Below, piece by piece: positions 1 through 32,523 of a stretch of 64,000 nt of DNA. Origin of the DNA: Dermatophagoides farinae (taxonomy: Eukaryota; Arthropoda; Arachnida; Sarcoptiformes; Pyroglyphidae). Position 1 is the stretch's first letter. Each line of letters opens with the position of its first letter. The notes below the pieces were generated by a model. The model did not search any database and was not told where the DNA came from. It saw only the letters and a program-made list of their open reading frames with translations. The position numbers were made by a program, and so were the translations under genes. The stretch spans positions 412,001-476,000 of the forward strand of contig NC_134684.1 in NCBI RefSeq assembly GCF_024713945.1, in the 5' to 3' direction.

Positions 1-1718
1 GCAAACAACAATGGGGCATGTACATGAATGAATTTGTGTCGATTAGTCGATCGATCAAAAAAAAAAAAAAACAAAAAATAAAAAAATGTGAAAGAACAAA
101 AAAAAAACAGACAGACAGACAGCTCAGCCAACACATGATTGATGGGTGAGAATCCGTTGTGTGTGTGTGTAAGAATCAAAGGTTATATACCACATGAATA
201 TTCCTGCGTTATTATTATTATGAAAAACTTTAATATCCGGAACGGTACAATTATTTTTTTTTTGTTGAAATTATTCTGTGTGTGTGTGTGTGTGGTTATT
301 TTGTTATCATTATTTTCAATTTGCCATTCACATATTACATACAAACACACAGAAAGTGAAAAAACTTTTTTTTTCAGAGAAAAAAAACGTCTAATGAATC
401 CTTAATGATCTCTTTCAGTTCTGTTGATTCTTTCATATATTCATAATCACTATTATGATTATCATAATTATCATTAACATATAGGTAGGGTGTGTGTGTG
501 TGTGTGTTGGTAGGAACAAGTGGAAAAAAATGAAAAAAAAAAATAAAAAATACATAAACGACGATCATCATCATCATAATCATGATCAAGGCGAATCGAT
601 CAGTATTATGTAAATATAATAGGGTTATAATTGCACTTTTGAATAATGAATGAACAAATGAATGAATGAATGAATGATGATGATCATCATCAATTATTAT
701 TATTTTGGGAATCATCTATCAATTCTCAATTCATTATTAAAAGTTATTATTATACATCAGAGAAATCAAAATGAAAGAAAAAAAATTTATTTTTAAACTA
801 ATAGATAGATGTTATATATGTGTGTAATTGATGAAGTTTCAGCCATTAGGAATCGGAATTGGATTTTTTTATTGTTTTGCTTTGTTAAAAAATGAAAAAT
901 TTTCGAATACTTTTAATTTAAATCACGAATCATTGTGTGTGGGTGTATCGGTGTGAATCGGTAGTGGTGGAAACCATATGTGATTCTGTAACGAAAAACC
1001 ACACCGCGTGTTGTCATCAAAGTCTATGTTTTTTTTTTGTTGTTGTTGTTTGTATTTCAGGCTCTATAATTAGATTTAAAATTTTTTTTTTGCCACCAAT
1101 ATCAGTGTGTGTGTGTGCGTTTGATGTCTCGATTTGGTTGGTTGATTTTATTTTGTTCTTTCTTTCTACATTAGTTATGAATTCTATACACAAGCTGTTT
1201 TTTTTCTGGTACATCATATGTGTACATACACAGGATGACATTCTGACCGATTCTTCATCATATTCATAGAGGTGGTTATATTCTGGTGGGTGTAGAGTAG
1301 TTGAAAAGAATCATAATTTTGTGTTTTTTTTTTTTTTTTTTTTTGGTTTCTTGTGAGTGAAAAACAAAAACCAAAATAGAAAAAAAAATAGGTCTCATGT
1401 ATACATGTAGTGAAATGACACTAGAATAATGATGAATCGTCATTTGATTGATTCAACAATGATGATGAAGATGATGATGATGACTCACGCCATTATTTTC
1501 TAAAAGAATTCATTGACGCACTTGAAAGAATTGGCCAACCAAAGAAACAAAAATGGAAAACACTTAATAAATGAATCATTGAAATGAATTTACAACAGTA
1601 AATTTGAAAAATTCAATGAAATAGAATTTATTGTCGAACAAAAACAACAACAACAACAATGATTGACATTTGGATTTATTTAAAATTTGTTCAAATTCAT
1701 TCATTCATAGTTTACAAC
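1..1718. other. Noncoding, repeat-rich leader of the window
   Basis: No supported gene. The stretch holds A and T runs (a run of about 20 T near 1325), short (GT)n tracts, ATGA and GAT repeats. The last bases (1695-1710) read TTCATTCATTCATAG, a plausible 3' splice site just ahead of the ATG at 1719, so part of this stretch may be a 5' intron or UTR of the next gene. Open frames here are translations of simple repeats. Confidence 0.5.
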
Positions 1719-2450
1719 ATGGGATCATGCCTTGGTCACTGTAGTAATATAAAACCATTTAGTAGACAAAAACTTCATACAATGACCACGACAATAATAA
1801 CGAAAACACCGACAATGATGAAAATTGAAATTCCTAAATCTTCTTGTTGTTCTGTTCACAACAACAACAACAACAACAACATAACACCAACTACAATAAC
1901 AAAGAAAAAACCATATACATCAACATATATAAATTTATCTGAATTAGATCACACTGGTGATGATGAAAAAAGCAATCGATTAATAATCGATTCATTAATA
2001 ACAACTAGTAAAACAATGAAAAATGGTCGAAAAAATCGTCGAATCATTCCATCATCAAAATTATCATTATCATCAGCATCATCATTATCCAGTGAACAAT
2101 CATCATTAGATAGGCCACCGATTGTATTCAAAATTCGTCCAACATCGAGATCTTTTTCATTTAGAAAAAATTGTAAAAAACAACCACAACAACAGCAACA
2201 ACAACAAAAATGTGTATGGATCGACGATTTAAATGGCAATACAAGACAAAGATTAAAAGAGAAACAAGCGTTTATAAGAAAATTATATGAAACTGTTTAC
2301 AATAATCATGAATGTAAAAAACAACAAAATGGTGACAACAAAGAATTGGACAATAATAAAAGCGAACAAAGTGATTCTGATAGTGAACAATCATCATCAT
2401 CAGATGAAACATTGGCATTTAAATCGAAAATTTCGCAAAATAAATCATGA
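1719..2450 (+). CDS. Hypothetical protein with dual-acylation N-terminus (243 aa)
   Basis: I do not recognise the family. The frame is open from 1659, but the ATG at 1719 is preferred: it has a good context (ACAACATGG), follows a possible acceptor AG at 1709-1710, and starts a protein with MGSCLGHC, a classic N-myristoylation motif (Gly2) with Cys4 and Cys8 placed for palmitoylation. This suggests attachment to the inner face of the plasma membrane (inference). Residues 48-54 are poly-Asn and 155-163 Gln-rich, both from (CAA/AAC)n expansion. The middle is Ser-rich and basic. Residues 134-195 look least repetitive (PPIVFKIRPTSRSFSFRK, then VWIDDLNGNTRQRLKEKQ and an amphipathic FIRKLYETVY). The tail is acidic and Ser-rich. 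If the Ig gene on the opposite strand continues leftward, this gene lies inside one of its introns. Confidence 0.55.
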   Translation: MGSCLGHCSNIKPFSRQKLHTMTTTIITKTPTMMKIEIPKSSCCSVHNNNNNNNITPTTITKKKPYTSTYINLSELDHTGDDEKSNRLIIDSLITTSKTMKNGRKNRRIIPSSKLSLSSASSLSSEQSSLDRPPIVFKIRPTSRSFSFRKNCKKQPQQQQQQQKCVWIDDLNGNTRQRLKEKQAFIRKLYETVYNNHECKKQQNGDNKELDNNKSEQSDSDSEQSSSSDETLAFKSKISQNKS

Positions 2451-5400
2451 AAATAACACACACACACAACTATCTTAATTTATTGAATCACAATACAATC
2501 GATTTTTTTCCATTTTCAATCGATTTTGTGCCATTCAAAGAAAAAAAAAATTGAATTGGAATGAATCTAATCGAATTTTTTTCTTTATCAATGAGAGAGA
2601 AATGCATGTGTCATGAATGTGATGTTAAATTAGCTTCTCCCCACCCATCAAAGTTAAAATGTTGATGACCGTGATAATGATGATGATTGAGACCAAAAAA
2701 AAAAAAAAAAAAACGATCCATCATAGTCAATTTTCATTCAATTGGTGAGAATTACAAAAAATTACCATTTTTTTTTCTTGTCCTAATTCATTTGATTAAC
2801 TATCCACCCATCAATTGACGCTTTGAATATAGAAATTTTGCTTCTCTCTATTCTTCTGACACCAATACATACGTAATACAAAATTTTTTTTTGCTATACA
2901 CTTCTAAATCTTTTGCACGTTCGTTAGAAAAAGGGGACACATTGAATATCGAGGTCCATGTTCAATGATGATGATGATGGTGATAATATTACACAGAGGA
3001 AAAAAAATAAAAAAAGGAAATTCTCAATGTTGGCAAATAATAAAAAAATAAACGTGACGAAGAAACAAATGAAACAAAAAAAGCTTTTGTTTATTCAAAT
3101 TCATCATATTCTTGTCCTAAAAAAAAAATATTTGGAATCAATGGGAATACATTGTGTCAACCAAATGGATAAATTCAAAAGTGCGTGATTTCTAAATTCG
3201 ATTCTGGTCCAATGTGTGGAACTCAAACACACACACGGACACAAATATATAGAATTTTACCATTTTTGTTTAACGAGAAAGGAAAGAATAGAAAATATAC
3301 ACAGATGGGCGCCATATAATCATCACCATCATCATCAAACATTATTAACGTTGTTGTTGTCGCTATGACAAAGAATTTCAGCCAAATCAATTGTGCCCAT
3401 GGCCAAAAAAAAAATTATTCCGTGAACAAAAAAAAATGATGATGAATAAAGAGTAAAAAAGGGGTAGTAGCAGAATTCACCAGCAGAGAAAAAAAATTGG
3501 AAAGAATCCAAAAAAGCAAATCATTTTAAACAATTTACTTTCACTCTTTCTCTCTCATATACACACCGATAATATTCTCAAATTTCAATCGACCAAAAAA
3601 AATGAATCTAGAATAAAATCACTAATTAATAATAATGAGAAATGATCATTAAGAGAAAAAGGACAAGATTTACACTTGGAAAATGGATATCGTTTTGTCT
3701 TTTTTTTTCTATCGAATGAAAAATGTTTGAGAAAATGCCAAAGACCTCAAATATAAAACAAAAAGGTTCTCGATTACACAGCATATTATAAATTCGAATC
3801 GTGTGTAAATATTCCACCAACCAACCAACCAACCTATCATCAGTGGTATGAATCAAGAATATCGTAGAGAATCAGAGATCATGACTTCAATACCTAATGT
3901 GTGTGTGTGTGCGTGTGTGGTTTTCTGTTACATTCTATTATTTACAGCAATGCTAATTACAACAACGCGACCCAAAAAAAAATATTTCTAGCAATGAATT
4001 GCCAATATTTATGTGTGACAAAATAACATTTAGCTAATGATGATGATGATGCCTGTGCTACAGAACCCCCAGAATAACTGGCTAGATAGATCCTGAACAA
4101 CAACAACAACAAAAGTTTGCTCCCGGGCTCTTTTATTTTCCTGATCAATTCAACCGGAAACTTGGAGATAAACATTTGAAAATAAAAAAATAGAATGTAT
4201 TCATTCGTTCGTTCGGTCACTATCGAGCAAATGTGTTTTTTTCTCATAAGTTTGATGAACCTAAATAAGGGACCAAAATATTAACCAAAGGTTTTACAAA
4301 CGCCCATGTTGTTTAGAGTAGTATTGTTGTGCATTGCATGTATTTCTGGTAATTGTTGTAAAGAAAAGAAAAGAAAAGAAAAAAAAAATTTTCCACAGAC
4401 ACCTCTAGGGACTTTTAGCAATGATGATGTGATGGGATATTTCATATATATTAGTGTGTGTGTGTGTATTAAGATTAACTCTCTACGTTTTTTTTATGCA
4501 CGGTAATGATTCGAAATAATCCTTCTTCATTCATGTGAATGAATGAATAAATGAATGAATAGTTCCGATAAATATCAAGAGAAATATAATCTGATCTGAT
4601 AATATTCTGTCTGTGTGTATGTGTGTGGATGCTCATGATTTAGTTAGCTTGAGCAACAAAAACACATTGTATTACAATGTATGTTTTTGTATACTAGTTC
4701 CCAAATGAAGATGAATCATTCAATTTTCATTCATTCATTAAACAGCATTGTGTGTGTTTCGGATGTTTATAAAGGTTTTCAGTTTTAATTCAATTTTCCT
4801 ACATAAAAACAACACACACACACTCACACACAAAGCAAAAGTTCTCATTATTCTTCGTTTATTTTCATTTTTTCTTTCAAGTTTATATACAAAAAAAAAA
4901 AAAATAAAAATCTCGGCATGTTAAAAAACCGGATGTGGAAATGACACATGATAGCAATCATCAATGACAATAGAATCGGGGACGAAACAAAATATATATG
5001 GTGATAACACAAACAAAAAAAAACAACTACGGAAATCAGTGGAAAAAAAATAAACCGAATTACACAAGAATCATTGTGCCATTTTATTTGTATGTGTCAA
5101 AGATCACGTGTCAAAAATGTCATAATCACAACTCGTATATAATGAATCATTTTCATTTCTAAAGGTCACACAGTTTAACATGTAAAAATGAGAAAAAATT
5201 CACATAAAAAGAAAACATTATTCTCATCATCAAAACGAAAGGGTTATGAAATTTCATTCATTTTCAACAACAACAACAACAAAAACAATAACGGAATTTC
5301 ATTCATCAACATCGTTTTTTTCTGTGTTACATAAATAGCTAGTAATGAATCAGCAACAATGAATCTATTCGTGAAAAAAAAATCTCATAAATATGAATGA

Positions 5401-6613
5401 ATGAATGAATGGAAAACAGTGGAACATAATAAATTTGGCAATAAAGAATAAAGCCAATGTGAAGCTCTGAAAGAAACGTTTTTTGTATGTGTGTGTGTGT
5501 GTGTGTGCTGCAAAATGGATGAAAATTACAAAAGAACAATGCTCGCAAACACACACAAAATGGAGCTCCCAGAAAAAGAAATTCATCATTCATTTTCAGA
5601 GTTTGATTCCATTATTGTGGCTGTTGTTGGTGGAAAAAAATCATCATCAAAAATTCTTATCAACACACACACACACACAAACACACACATTCATTCATTG
5701 ATTGTCTGTGTTTCTCTTGGGGTCGAATATAATGAATATATGGAAAGGCTAAATCTATCTATTTGTTGATGACAAGAATATTCTAAACAGGGAAAAAATT
5801 ATTACCAAACTATAGACATTTACAAACATTGTGAAACGATAATTGACAAATTGTAATTATTATCAACATGAATTCAAAACAATTATCAATGTGAATTGTA
5901 ATACACAAAGTGTGTGCATAGAAAAACATTTTTTTTATGCATCAAAAACCGATCATCATCATCATCATCTGATCTGATGATGTATTCAATTTAATCATTC
6001 AAGTCAAAGATTTTTTTTCATATATCCATTTCAAATTGAAATTTTCATTTCAATTTCAATACACACACTATCACCGACCAAACCAACTAACCAACCAACC
6101 AAACGAGCAAAAAAAAAAAATACTACATCCAATTGAATTCCAGTTCTATATGAATACATACAATGGACAATTCCAACCGAAAAAAAAGAAGAAAGAAAGA
6201 AAGAAAAACCTTCTGATTCACCATCTCATACTAATTTGATTTGATATCATATTTTAAATGATGATGCTATCCACGAATAGTGGTGTGACAAAATACAATA
6301 GTGAAAGAACGAAAAAAAAGTGATCACTTAGGGTGATATTAATGGATCTTGTTGCAGCAATGGATGAAAATACCAAAAAAACCGACTGACGACTGAACGG
6401 CCCAAAATGTGTTTGTGTGTGTGTGTGTGTTTGGGGGATAAATGGATTTGTCATTTTTTTTTTTCGTTGTTCATTGTGTTTTGTGCACAACATTTAAAAG
6501 TAAGTAAATAGGGTTTCAACCACCACCGAAAAGTTTTTTCTTTCTTTCTTTCTTTCATTGGTGGAACGAATAAACATATAAGTGTAGTGGAAAACTTATA
6601 AACGATGCTAAAA

Positions 6614-6645
<32 letters not shown>

Positions 6646-9600
6646 TATCATTTTGGTTGAGCGCAAATCTAATTGGCTCTAGTTTGTTCGTTCATTCGTT
6701 TAGTTTAACAAAATAAAAAAAAACGGTCGGTTGGTTAGTCGGTCGGTCGATCGGTTGCAAACTTTCAACTTTCAACTTTTATCATCAACAACAAAACTAA
6801 AAAAGTGAACGAGACGAAAATTGTTTTTGTTATACGCGATTTTCAAGTGAAGATTCATACATCTGAGCCTTGTTTTTATTATCATTATTGTTTCCCTGTT
6901 TTTATCATCATCAATGAAACATCAGATAGACAGACAAAAAAAAACCAAAAAAAAAAGAAAAAATCCTGCCTTATGTAGAAATCGATTTTATTTTCGATTC
7001 GCCATTCTCTTACACACACACACACACACACATGAAAACACAGATAGAAAAAAAAGCAAGTGGCCATCAGCATTTTTTTTCACGATTCGAGACGCCCCTT
7101 TTCATTCATGGAACGAATCCATGAAAACTAGAATTGAATCGAATGAATGAATCGAATGGATGCAAAGAAATCCATTTAACTATGACTAATTTTTTTTGCG
7201 TGTGTGTGTGTGTGTTTCGAATGGAACATTAAATCAAACATATCTATAGATAGCAATTCTTTTCATTCATCTACCACAAATGAATGAAAATGATTGGCAA
7301 GCAAGAATCAATTTTGGTAAAAAATCTTTTTTTTTGATGAAAAAGATTTATACATACAATCTATATGATCGTGTTTGTACTTGATATTAAATAATATATA
7401 TATATCGATTCAATAGAAAATGTTTAATCATTGACTAATTGAATTTGTTGATGATATACGAGTATAATGAAATATAAAGTAAAATATAGCTGACGTTATG
7501 CGATTCATTCATTCATTCATTCATTCCATTCACAAACAATCATCATTTGAATAATAATCGTCATCATCGATGCTGGGGTATTTTTTTCACCATTGTATAG
7601 TAATATTTTGGTGATGACAGCAACACTACTGCTGCTATCATAATCATCATCATCATCATCATCAGCAGCAGTAGTAGTAACGAAAAAAAAATCAATGAAA
7701 AAACCCTAGATGATCTTTATGATTCAAACGACGTTATGTGATTATATTATATGAACACACATCATCCAGTGAGGAAACAAAGCAAAAAAAAGTCAATTTA
7801 GAAAATAAAAACTTTCAATATTGTCAAATTGTTTCAAGTGAACAATAAAAACAGAAAAAAATGCGCATATGAAATACAAATCAAATGGGCGTAACACACA
7901 CACACACACACACATACGCCATGGAGAAGAGAAATGAACAATCATCAATTTCAATTTCAAAAATACTTTTTTTCTATATTCACATGCATCATTATAGTAT
8001 TACATTCGGTATGGAGCTGCCTACTCTTTTTTTTCATCATAATATAACAATGATGAGGATGATGATGATTTGCAAACTACAGCTGGAACAAACAAAAATA
8101 ATGTGACAAAGTGATGACATCTATTCATCCATCCATTCAACCATTCATTCGAGAAAAAAAAGTCAATGACAAAGAACTTGAAAATGGATAATCATTATGA
8201 TCATTCATGGACATACACGCACACACACACACACACACACACACCCCAAAAAAGGGTTATACAGATGATGATGATAATGATGAGAGAAGCCAATGAACTT
8301 TAGCCCAGATGGACCATTATAATGATGGAATATTTTGATTTTGGAATATCATGTAATTGATCAATTAATGTGGTCAAATTTTAGATGATTTCTTTTTTTT
8401 TTTTTTTTGAAGAAAAAATCAATCAATATATGGATTATCAGAAATAAAAAGATAACACACACACACACACATAAACACACATTTGGGATTTTCAATTTAA
8501 TAATAATGACATTATAATGGCCAATCATTCACCAACACCACCACCACCTCTTCAAAAATTTCAAATAAAATACTGTGAAATAATAAGAATTAGAGAAGAC
8601 GAAAAAAAAAATTTATTCCATCAGTAAAGCAAATACAAACACTACACACAGCAGCAGCAGCAGCAGCAATAGAAGTAGTAACGAAATTATTCATTAAAAC
8701 GAGAGAGAGACAGAGAGAATGGATTTTTCGTGGATAATGTGGCTGTAATCATAATAATAATAATCATCATCATCATCGTCGTTGTCATTGTCATTGCCAT
8801 AATAATAACAATAATAATAACGACAACAACGACGATAATAATAAAATTTGGACAAGATTTTCCCGTTAACACACTGCTATAACAGATAGAAAGAGAGAGA
8901 GAGAAATCATAAATCACATACATACTAAAAATTCTTGCGTTCGTTTATAATCAGAAAAGATTCTATATTCTGTTTCGTTTGCAGATACATTGACTGAAAT
9001 TTCTAACTAGAATTTCGACCAATATTTTCTTGTTCAATAAAACATTATCGATCATTATTAACAACAACGACAATGGCAACGACAACTACAACAACAGCAT
9101 TAATATGGATATAATAATATAATGGAAAGATGTATATGTGCCCAAACAAAGTGAAACTAGAAATTTTTTATTCTGGAATTTTCATTTCATATCCAACCAA
9201 AAAAAAAAAACATCGAATGAAATGAGGCTTTATTATTATGCAATATAGGAATATTATGCTGAATGAAATCAATGTGCGCGCGTTGGTTGGTTGGTTGGTT
9301 GGTTGTCCCAATTAATCACAATCAATATATTAATAATAATGAATTATATCATCCAAAAGAAAGGATGATTTGAAAATTTCTTAAATTTTTTTTCCTGTCA
9401 CCATCATTTGGACAAAGAAAAAAACCAAATTTATCAGCTTTTGATATGCGCGGATAATATAGATTGCAGTGTGGTCAACCCGGTCATTTTTATTCGATTA
9501 GAAAAAAAAATTTTTCTTTTTTTTGTGTGCCCGTCACAAACATTCTTTCGGGTATTATATATTTGTATTATTGTTATTATGATACCCGATTATATTTTGT

Positions 9601-10049
9601 GCTGGCATTTGAGCTTCGTTATTTATATCATCATCATCATTGTTATAACCGGACCAAGATCATAATTCATTTTGTACCATACACACACACACACATATCG
9701 AAACAAACAAACAAACAATGGATGAAAAACTGAATGAAAATTTCGTGTATAATCATCATCATCGTATCATATAAATTGTCTTGTCCAGAATGTCATCATC
9801 AGCCAGTAAAAAGCAAGCAAGTGATAATGGCCATAAATGATGGCATCAAGCTGAGGAAAAGAATTTGTTTTTTGTTTTATTATTCATTTATGGAATATAA
9901 TAATATTCTCTAGGATCTAGATAGAATGAATTGTATATTGCATTCCATAATAATTAAATGTAATTGGCTCAATATCTCATTAGATGTTGTGCGTGCGTCT
10001 GTGTATGTATGTTTTTTACAAATAAATAAAAATAAAGAGAAAAACTTAC
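2451..10049. other. Gene-poor, microsatellite-rich stretch
   Basis: No supported coding exon. The stretch carries many (CA)n, (GT)n, (CAT)n, (CAA)n, (TTGG)n and A/T runs, for example (AC)n at 8221-8244 and (TTGG)n at about 9282-9303. It may be intron of the minus-strand Ig gene whose last visible exon ends at 10050. I looked on the minus strand for further Ig, FN3 or transmembrane exons of that gene and saw none. A GC-richer patch near 6720-6760 is reported as a finding. Confidence 0.5.
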
Positions 10050-28590
<18,541 letters not shown>

Positions 28591-31500
28591 GATTTCCGAT
28601 GATGATGGTAATTCATTTCATTTCATCATCATTACACACAATAACAACACATCCAAATGTGAATAATTCACAGTGTTCAGGCCATTTTCCAAAATGTTCA
28701 TTCATTCATTCACATTCACAAGACATGAACACCGGAAAAAAAAAACGAAAACAAAGTTCTTTAATTTTTTTTTTGTTGGTTTTCGGGAAAAATTGTACCC
28801 AAATGGACAATTAACTTATGAGAAAAAGGGCAGAAAAAAAATTGTCAGCATCGGCACAAAAGAAAAAAAAATTAAATAGTCAGCAATGACACATTTGGTG
28901 ATGATGATGAACTTTTATAAATGTTGAATCAGAAGAATATTCTGTATGTTGATGAACAATAAAACAAAAAAAGAATGAGAAAAAGGTCAAAAATTCTTAA
29001 TGCAATACATTATTGATTCGGTTCAGACAAACAAACACAAAATTGGACTTTGATAAATCTTTTTTTTGTTTTGTTTTTTGGCGATGATCCCCATATTAAG
29101 TATCATTTTTATATATTTTTAATTAAAATAATAACCAGTTATACCGTGTTTATCATTGTAAATTGTCGTTGTTTTTTCTTCTATATTCAAATAATAATGA
29201 TCTTTGTGTGTGTGTGTGTGTGAGTTGCATAAAGTGTAGAGGGAGATTCAAGCACCAAGAAAAAAAAAGAGTTTGCCCGAGATATCTTTTTTCTGTTGTT
29301 GTTTTTTTTCAGGATCCTATCTAGTCACTATCGTTGGGCTATGTTTATCCAATTCAATCTATCTTCAACTATCTGTCACTGTATTACAATACAAGCTGAT
29401 ATTCTGTTTTCATTTTTATTTTTTTTGGTACATACTCGATTTCGAATGGCGTCATAGAATTTTTACTGGTGCTGGTGGTGGTGCTGACACGCGATACAAT
29501 ATGTTGTCGTTTTTTTTATGTCATATACAATCAAAGGGTCTATTATACATACATACACACATGAATTCATTAAAAACATTCACGTTTCATAAGGTTTGCC
29601 AATCAATTCATAGTATTTAAAAAAAAAAAATAGAACCCTCTACAAGACACAGGGCACAAAAAAATTGAATAAAATTACAACAGGAAAATAACCGCTGGCA
29701 TACACATGCACACACATGCAAAATATAAACAACCGAATTAGCAACAATAAAAATAAAAATAATAATAACACAGCAATGAACCAAAAAGAATCCAAACGAA
29801 ACAACACAAATATTATCAGTACATTATTATTAATAATAATAAAACAAGGAGAGACTAGAATACTAGGTAAAACAAAACAAAACAAAAAAATGGAATAAAA
29901 AAGAAAAAAGAAAATTCTTTTGGACCGAAACAAGACACACAGAATCTGGTTAACGAGTGTGAAAAGAGAAAGCAATCACGAACTTGGTGGAAAAAGAAAG
30001 AACAAGAAAAAAAAAACGAAACTTGAATTGTCGATTGATCCTTGGATATGAAACAAAGAAAAGGAAAAATATAATGTGCATTCGGTGTGTGTGTATGTGT
30101 GTGTTATGTATCGCCAACACTTTTAATGTTCATGTCATTATTGGGATTATATTCTGGCGCCCAATAATCATCATCATCATCATCATCGCAAGAATAGGCC
30201 TCTAAACATCGTATTTTCTTTTCATTCATACATCTGGGCAACATTGTATACATCACACACACACTATAACGGCAATAATGTCATTTTTTGTCATTATAGC
30301 TGAATTTTTGTTGCAAAAAAACATTGTTTCGACAACAACAACAACAACAAAAACAACATTTGAAAAGTTTCAGCATTCACAATGTTTGTGTGTCCTTTAA
30401 ATTGAAAATGTTTTCTGCCATGAACAACATTGGAAAATGAAAAAAAAAATCAATGTTATTAACTATTGATATATGTGTAAAAAATCGAATAGAAAAAAAT
30501 TGTCAAAAACAAATGGATCGATCTTTGACCTTTTTTTTCTCGCTCTCAATTGACCTCGATGATATGAATTACATTCGGAAAGAATTTACATTCATTTAAT
30601 GATGATGATGATGATGATGAGACAATTATGGAACTTGAATTGAATCGACTATTATATTATCTGCTGGAACCAAAAACGTCCACTACCACTACCAACAGGG
30701 AAAAAAATCCAAAAATCACACACACACACACACACAGTTATCAACATCAAGAAGAAATCATAAAAATCAAAATGACTCTATTAAAGAATCCAAGAATAGA
30801 GAAACAGATTTCCCAATAAAGATCATCATCATCATCAGTTATCATTGGTGAAACAATAATAATGGCTAATGGTAATCATCATGAAGAGAACACCCATAGA
30901 TTCAAACCAAAAAAAAAAAAAAAAATGAGCAGTGAAAAACTCATTGTACGTGAATTATTTGTGATTTGTGATCGCCCAAAACAAAAATTGTTGTTGTTGG
31001 TGGTGTTAATATGATTTGCGATGATATAGATGACCACACACACACAAAAAAAATTATCTCATCACAATGAATATACAGAGAAAAAAAATCAAAAAACAGA
31101 ATCTTCTACCGGTCTCGATTGCGAAATTCATATATTCCATTCTATATCTGTTCACAAACAAATAGCTCAATATTCACGTAAAAGCTATAAAAAAAACGAA
31201 TGAAAATTTTCATTTTTTTTCCAAATTAGAAATATGGAAAAAGTTCATTGAGATTGAATGAATTCGTTGTTGTTTGTAATAGCCCTAATAGTCAGTAATA
31301 ATTATCATTATTACACGGTTATTATTATTATTGTGTTATGGATAGCCATGGCAAGTACATGCAATTTCTATCTAAATCACTGATTTTATTGTGTGTGTGT
31401 TAATAGAATCAATGGAATTTATAAAGAATGAAAAAAACAACGACCATGAAAACGACGAAAACTTACCCTTTATGAAGACTGAATTGAATGGTAATATTGA

Positions 31501-32492
31501 TTTCAAATACACACACACACACAGGAATATCGATATGAATTCAATTTTGACAAATATACTAGATTGAAACAAACACACAGAGAAAAAGAAAAAAATTGTA
31601 AGAATCTATAGAAAATCTATTTTCATCACCATCGTCATCGTCATCGTCATCACCATCATTACTGATCAAGCGTCAAATGGCAAATGATGAATAAAGAGCA
31701 CTTACACATTGTACACACACATATATAAAAGGCGCGAAATTAGATCAAGCTTGAGCGTCGTTGATGTGATATTGGATGCCACTACCACATCATATATAAA
31801 TGGATCTTTTTTTTCATAGTTTTCAATTATGCTACTAGCTAGTTATGGATAGAATATTCTGAATTTATTCCATCATAAACTACTACTACTATAGTAGTAA
31901 ATTGGAAACTTTTACTACCATTGTGATGGAAAAGAATCAATTTTAATCAAATACTTTGTATCTTTCAGTTAAATAGACAAAACAATCAATTTTTTTTTCT
32001 CAAATAATAATGCTACTACCATAAACGGTTATCCATCATTTCTGTACAACGCCAGCTAGTGGCAAGAATCGTCGCTGGAAATTTATTGGCCGAAAAAAAA
32101 TTCAGAAATAAAAACAGGTAAATGGACAGAATAACAAATAAATGCAATTGATCAATTATTATTTTTTTTTATTCAACTAAATTGGATTGGATGAGTAACT
32201 TATTTTTCGTTTTTCACAATCATTCATCATCGATATTTCCAATTATTTTTCAACAAACAAACAAACAACACTTGAGTTTCTGATAATTGGTTTTTCGTCT
32301 TTGAATAAAAACGACCCAATTATGAATTGCTGAAAAAAAAATGAAATGAAATCCATCAAAATTGATTAATAGCCCTGTGATGTGATTTTGTTTTTGTTTC
32401 ATTTAGCGATTTAGAATGCTAAAATGAAACAAAAAAAAGGAGAAATTCGGAAATTCATCATCATTCATCAGTGGACAATCCAATGAATGAAT

Positions 32493-32494
<2 letters not shown>

Positions 32495-32523
<29 letters not shown>
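32495..32523. repeat. (GT)n microsatellite, 29 bp
   Basis: Pure GT dinucleotides, read directly. Confidence 0.95.

Noticed and set aside
937-1269. 110-codon + strand frame with TTTGTATTTCAG inside
   Set aside because: T-run derived Phe/Val composition, no recognisable domain, no supported start.
29273-29620. 115-codon + strand frame after a TTTTTTTTCAG acceptor-like site
   Set aside because: No family motif and no convincing donor; the acceptor-like site is common in T-rich DNA.
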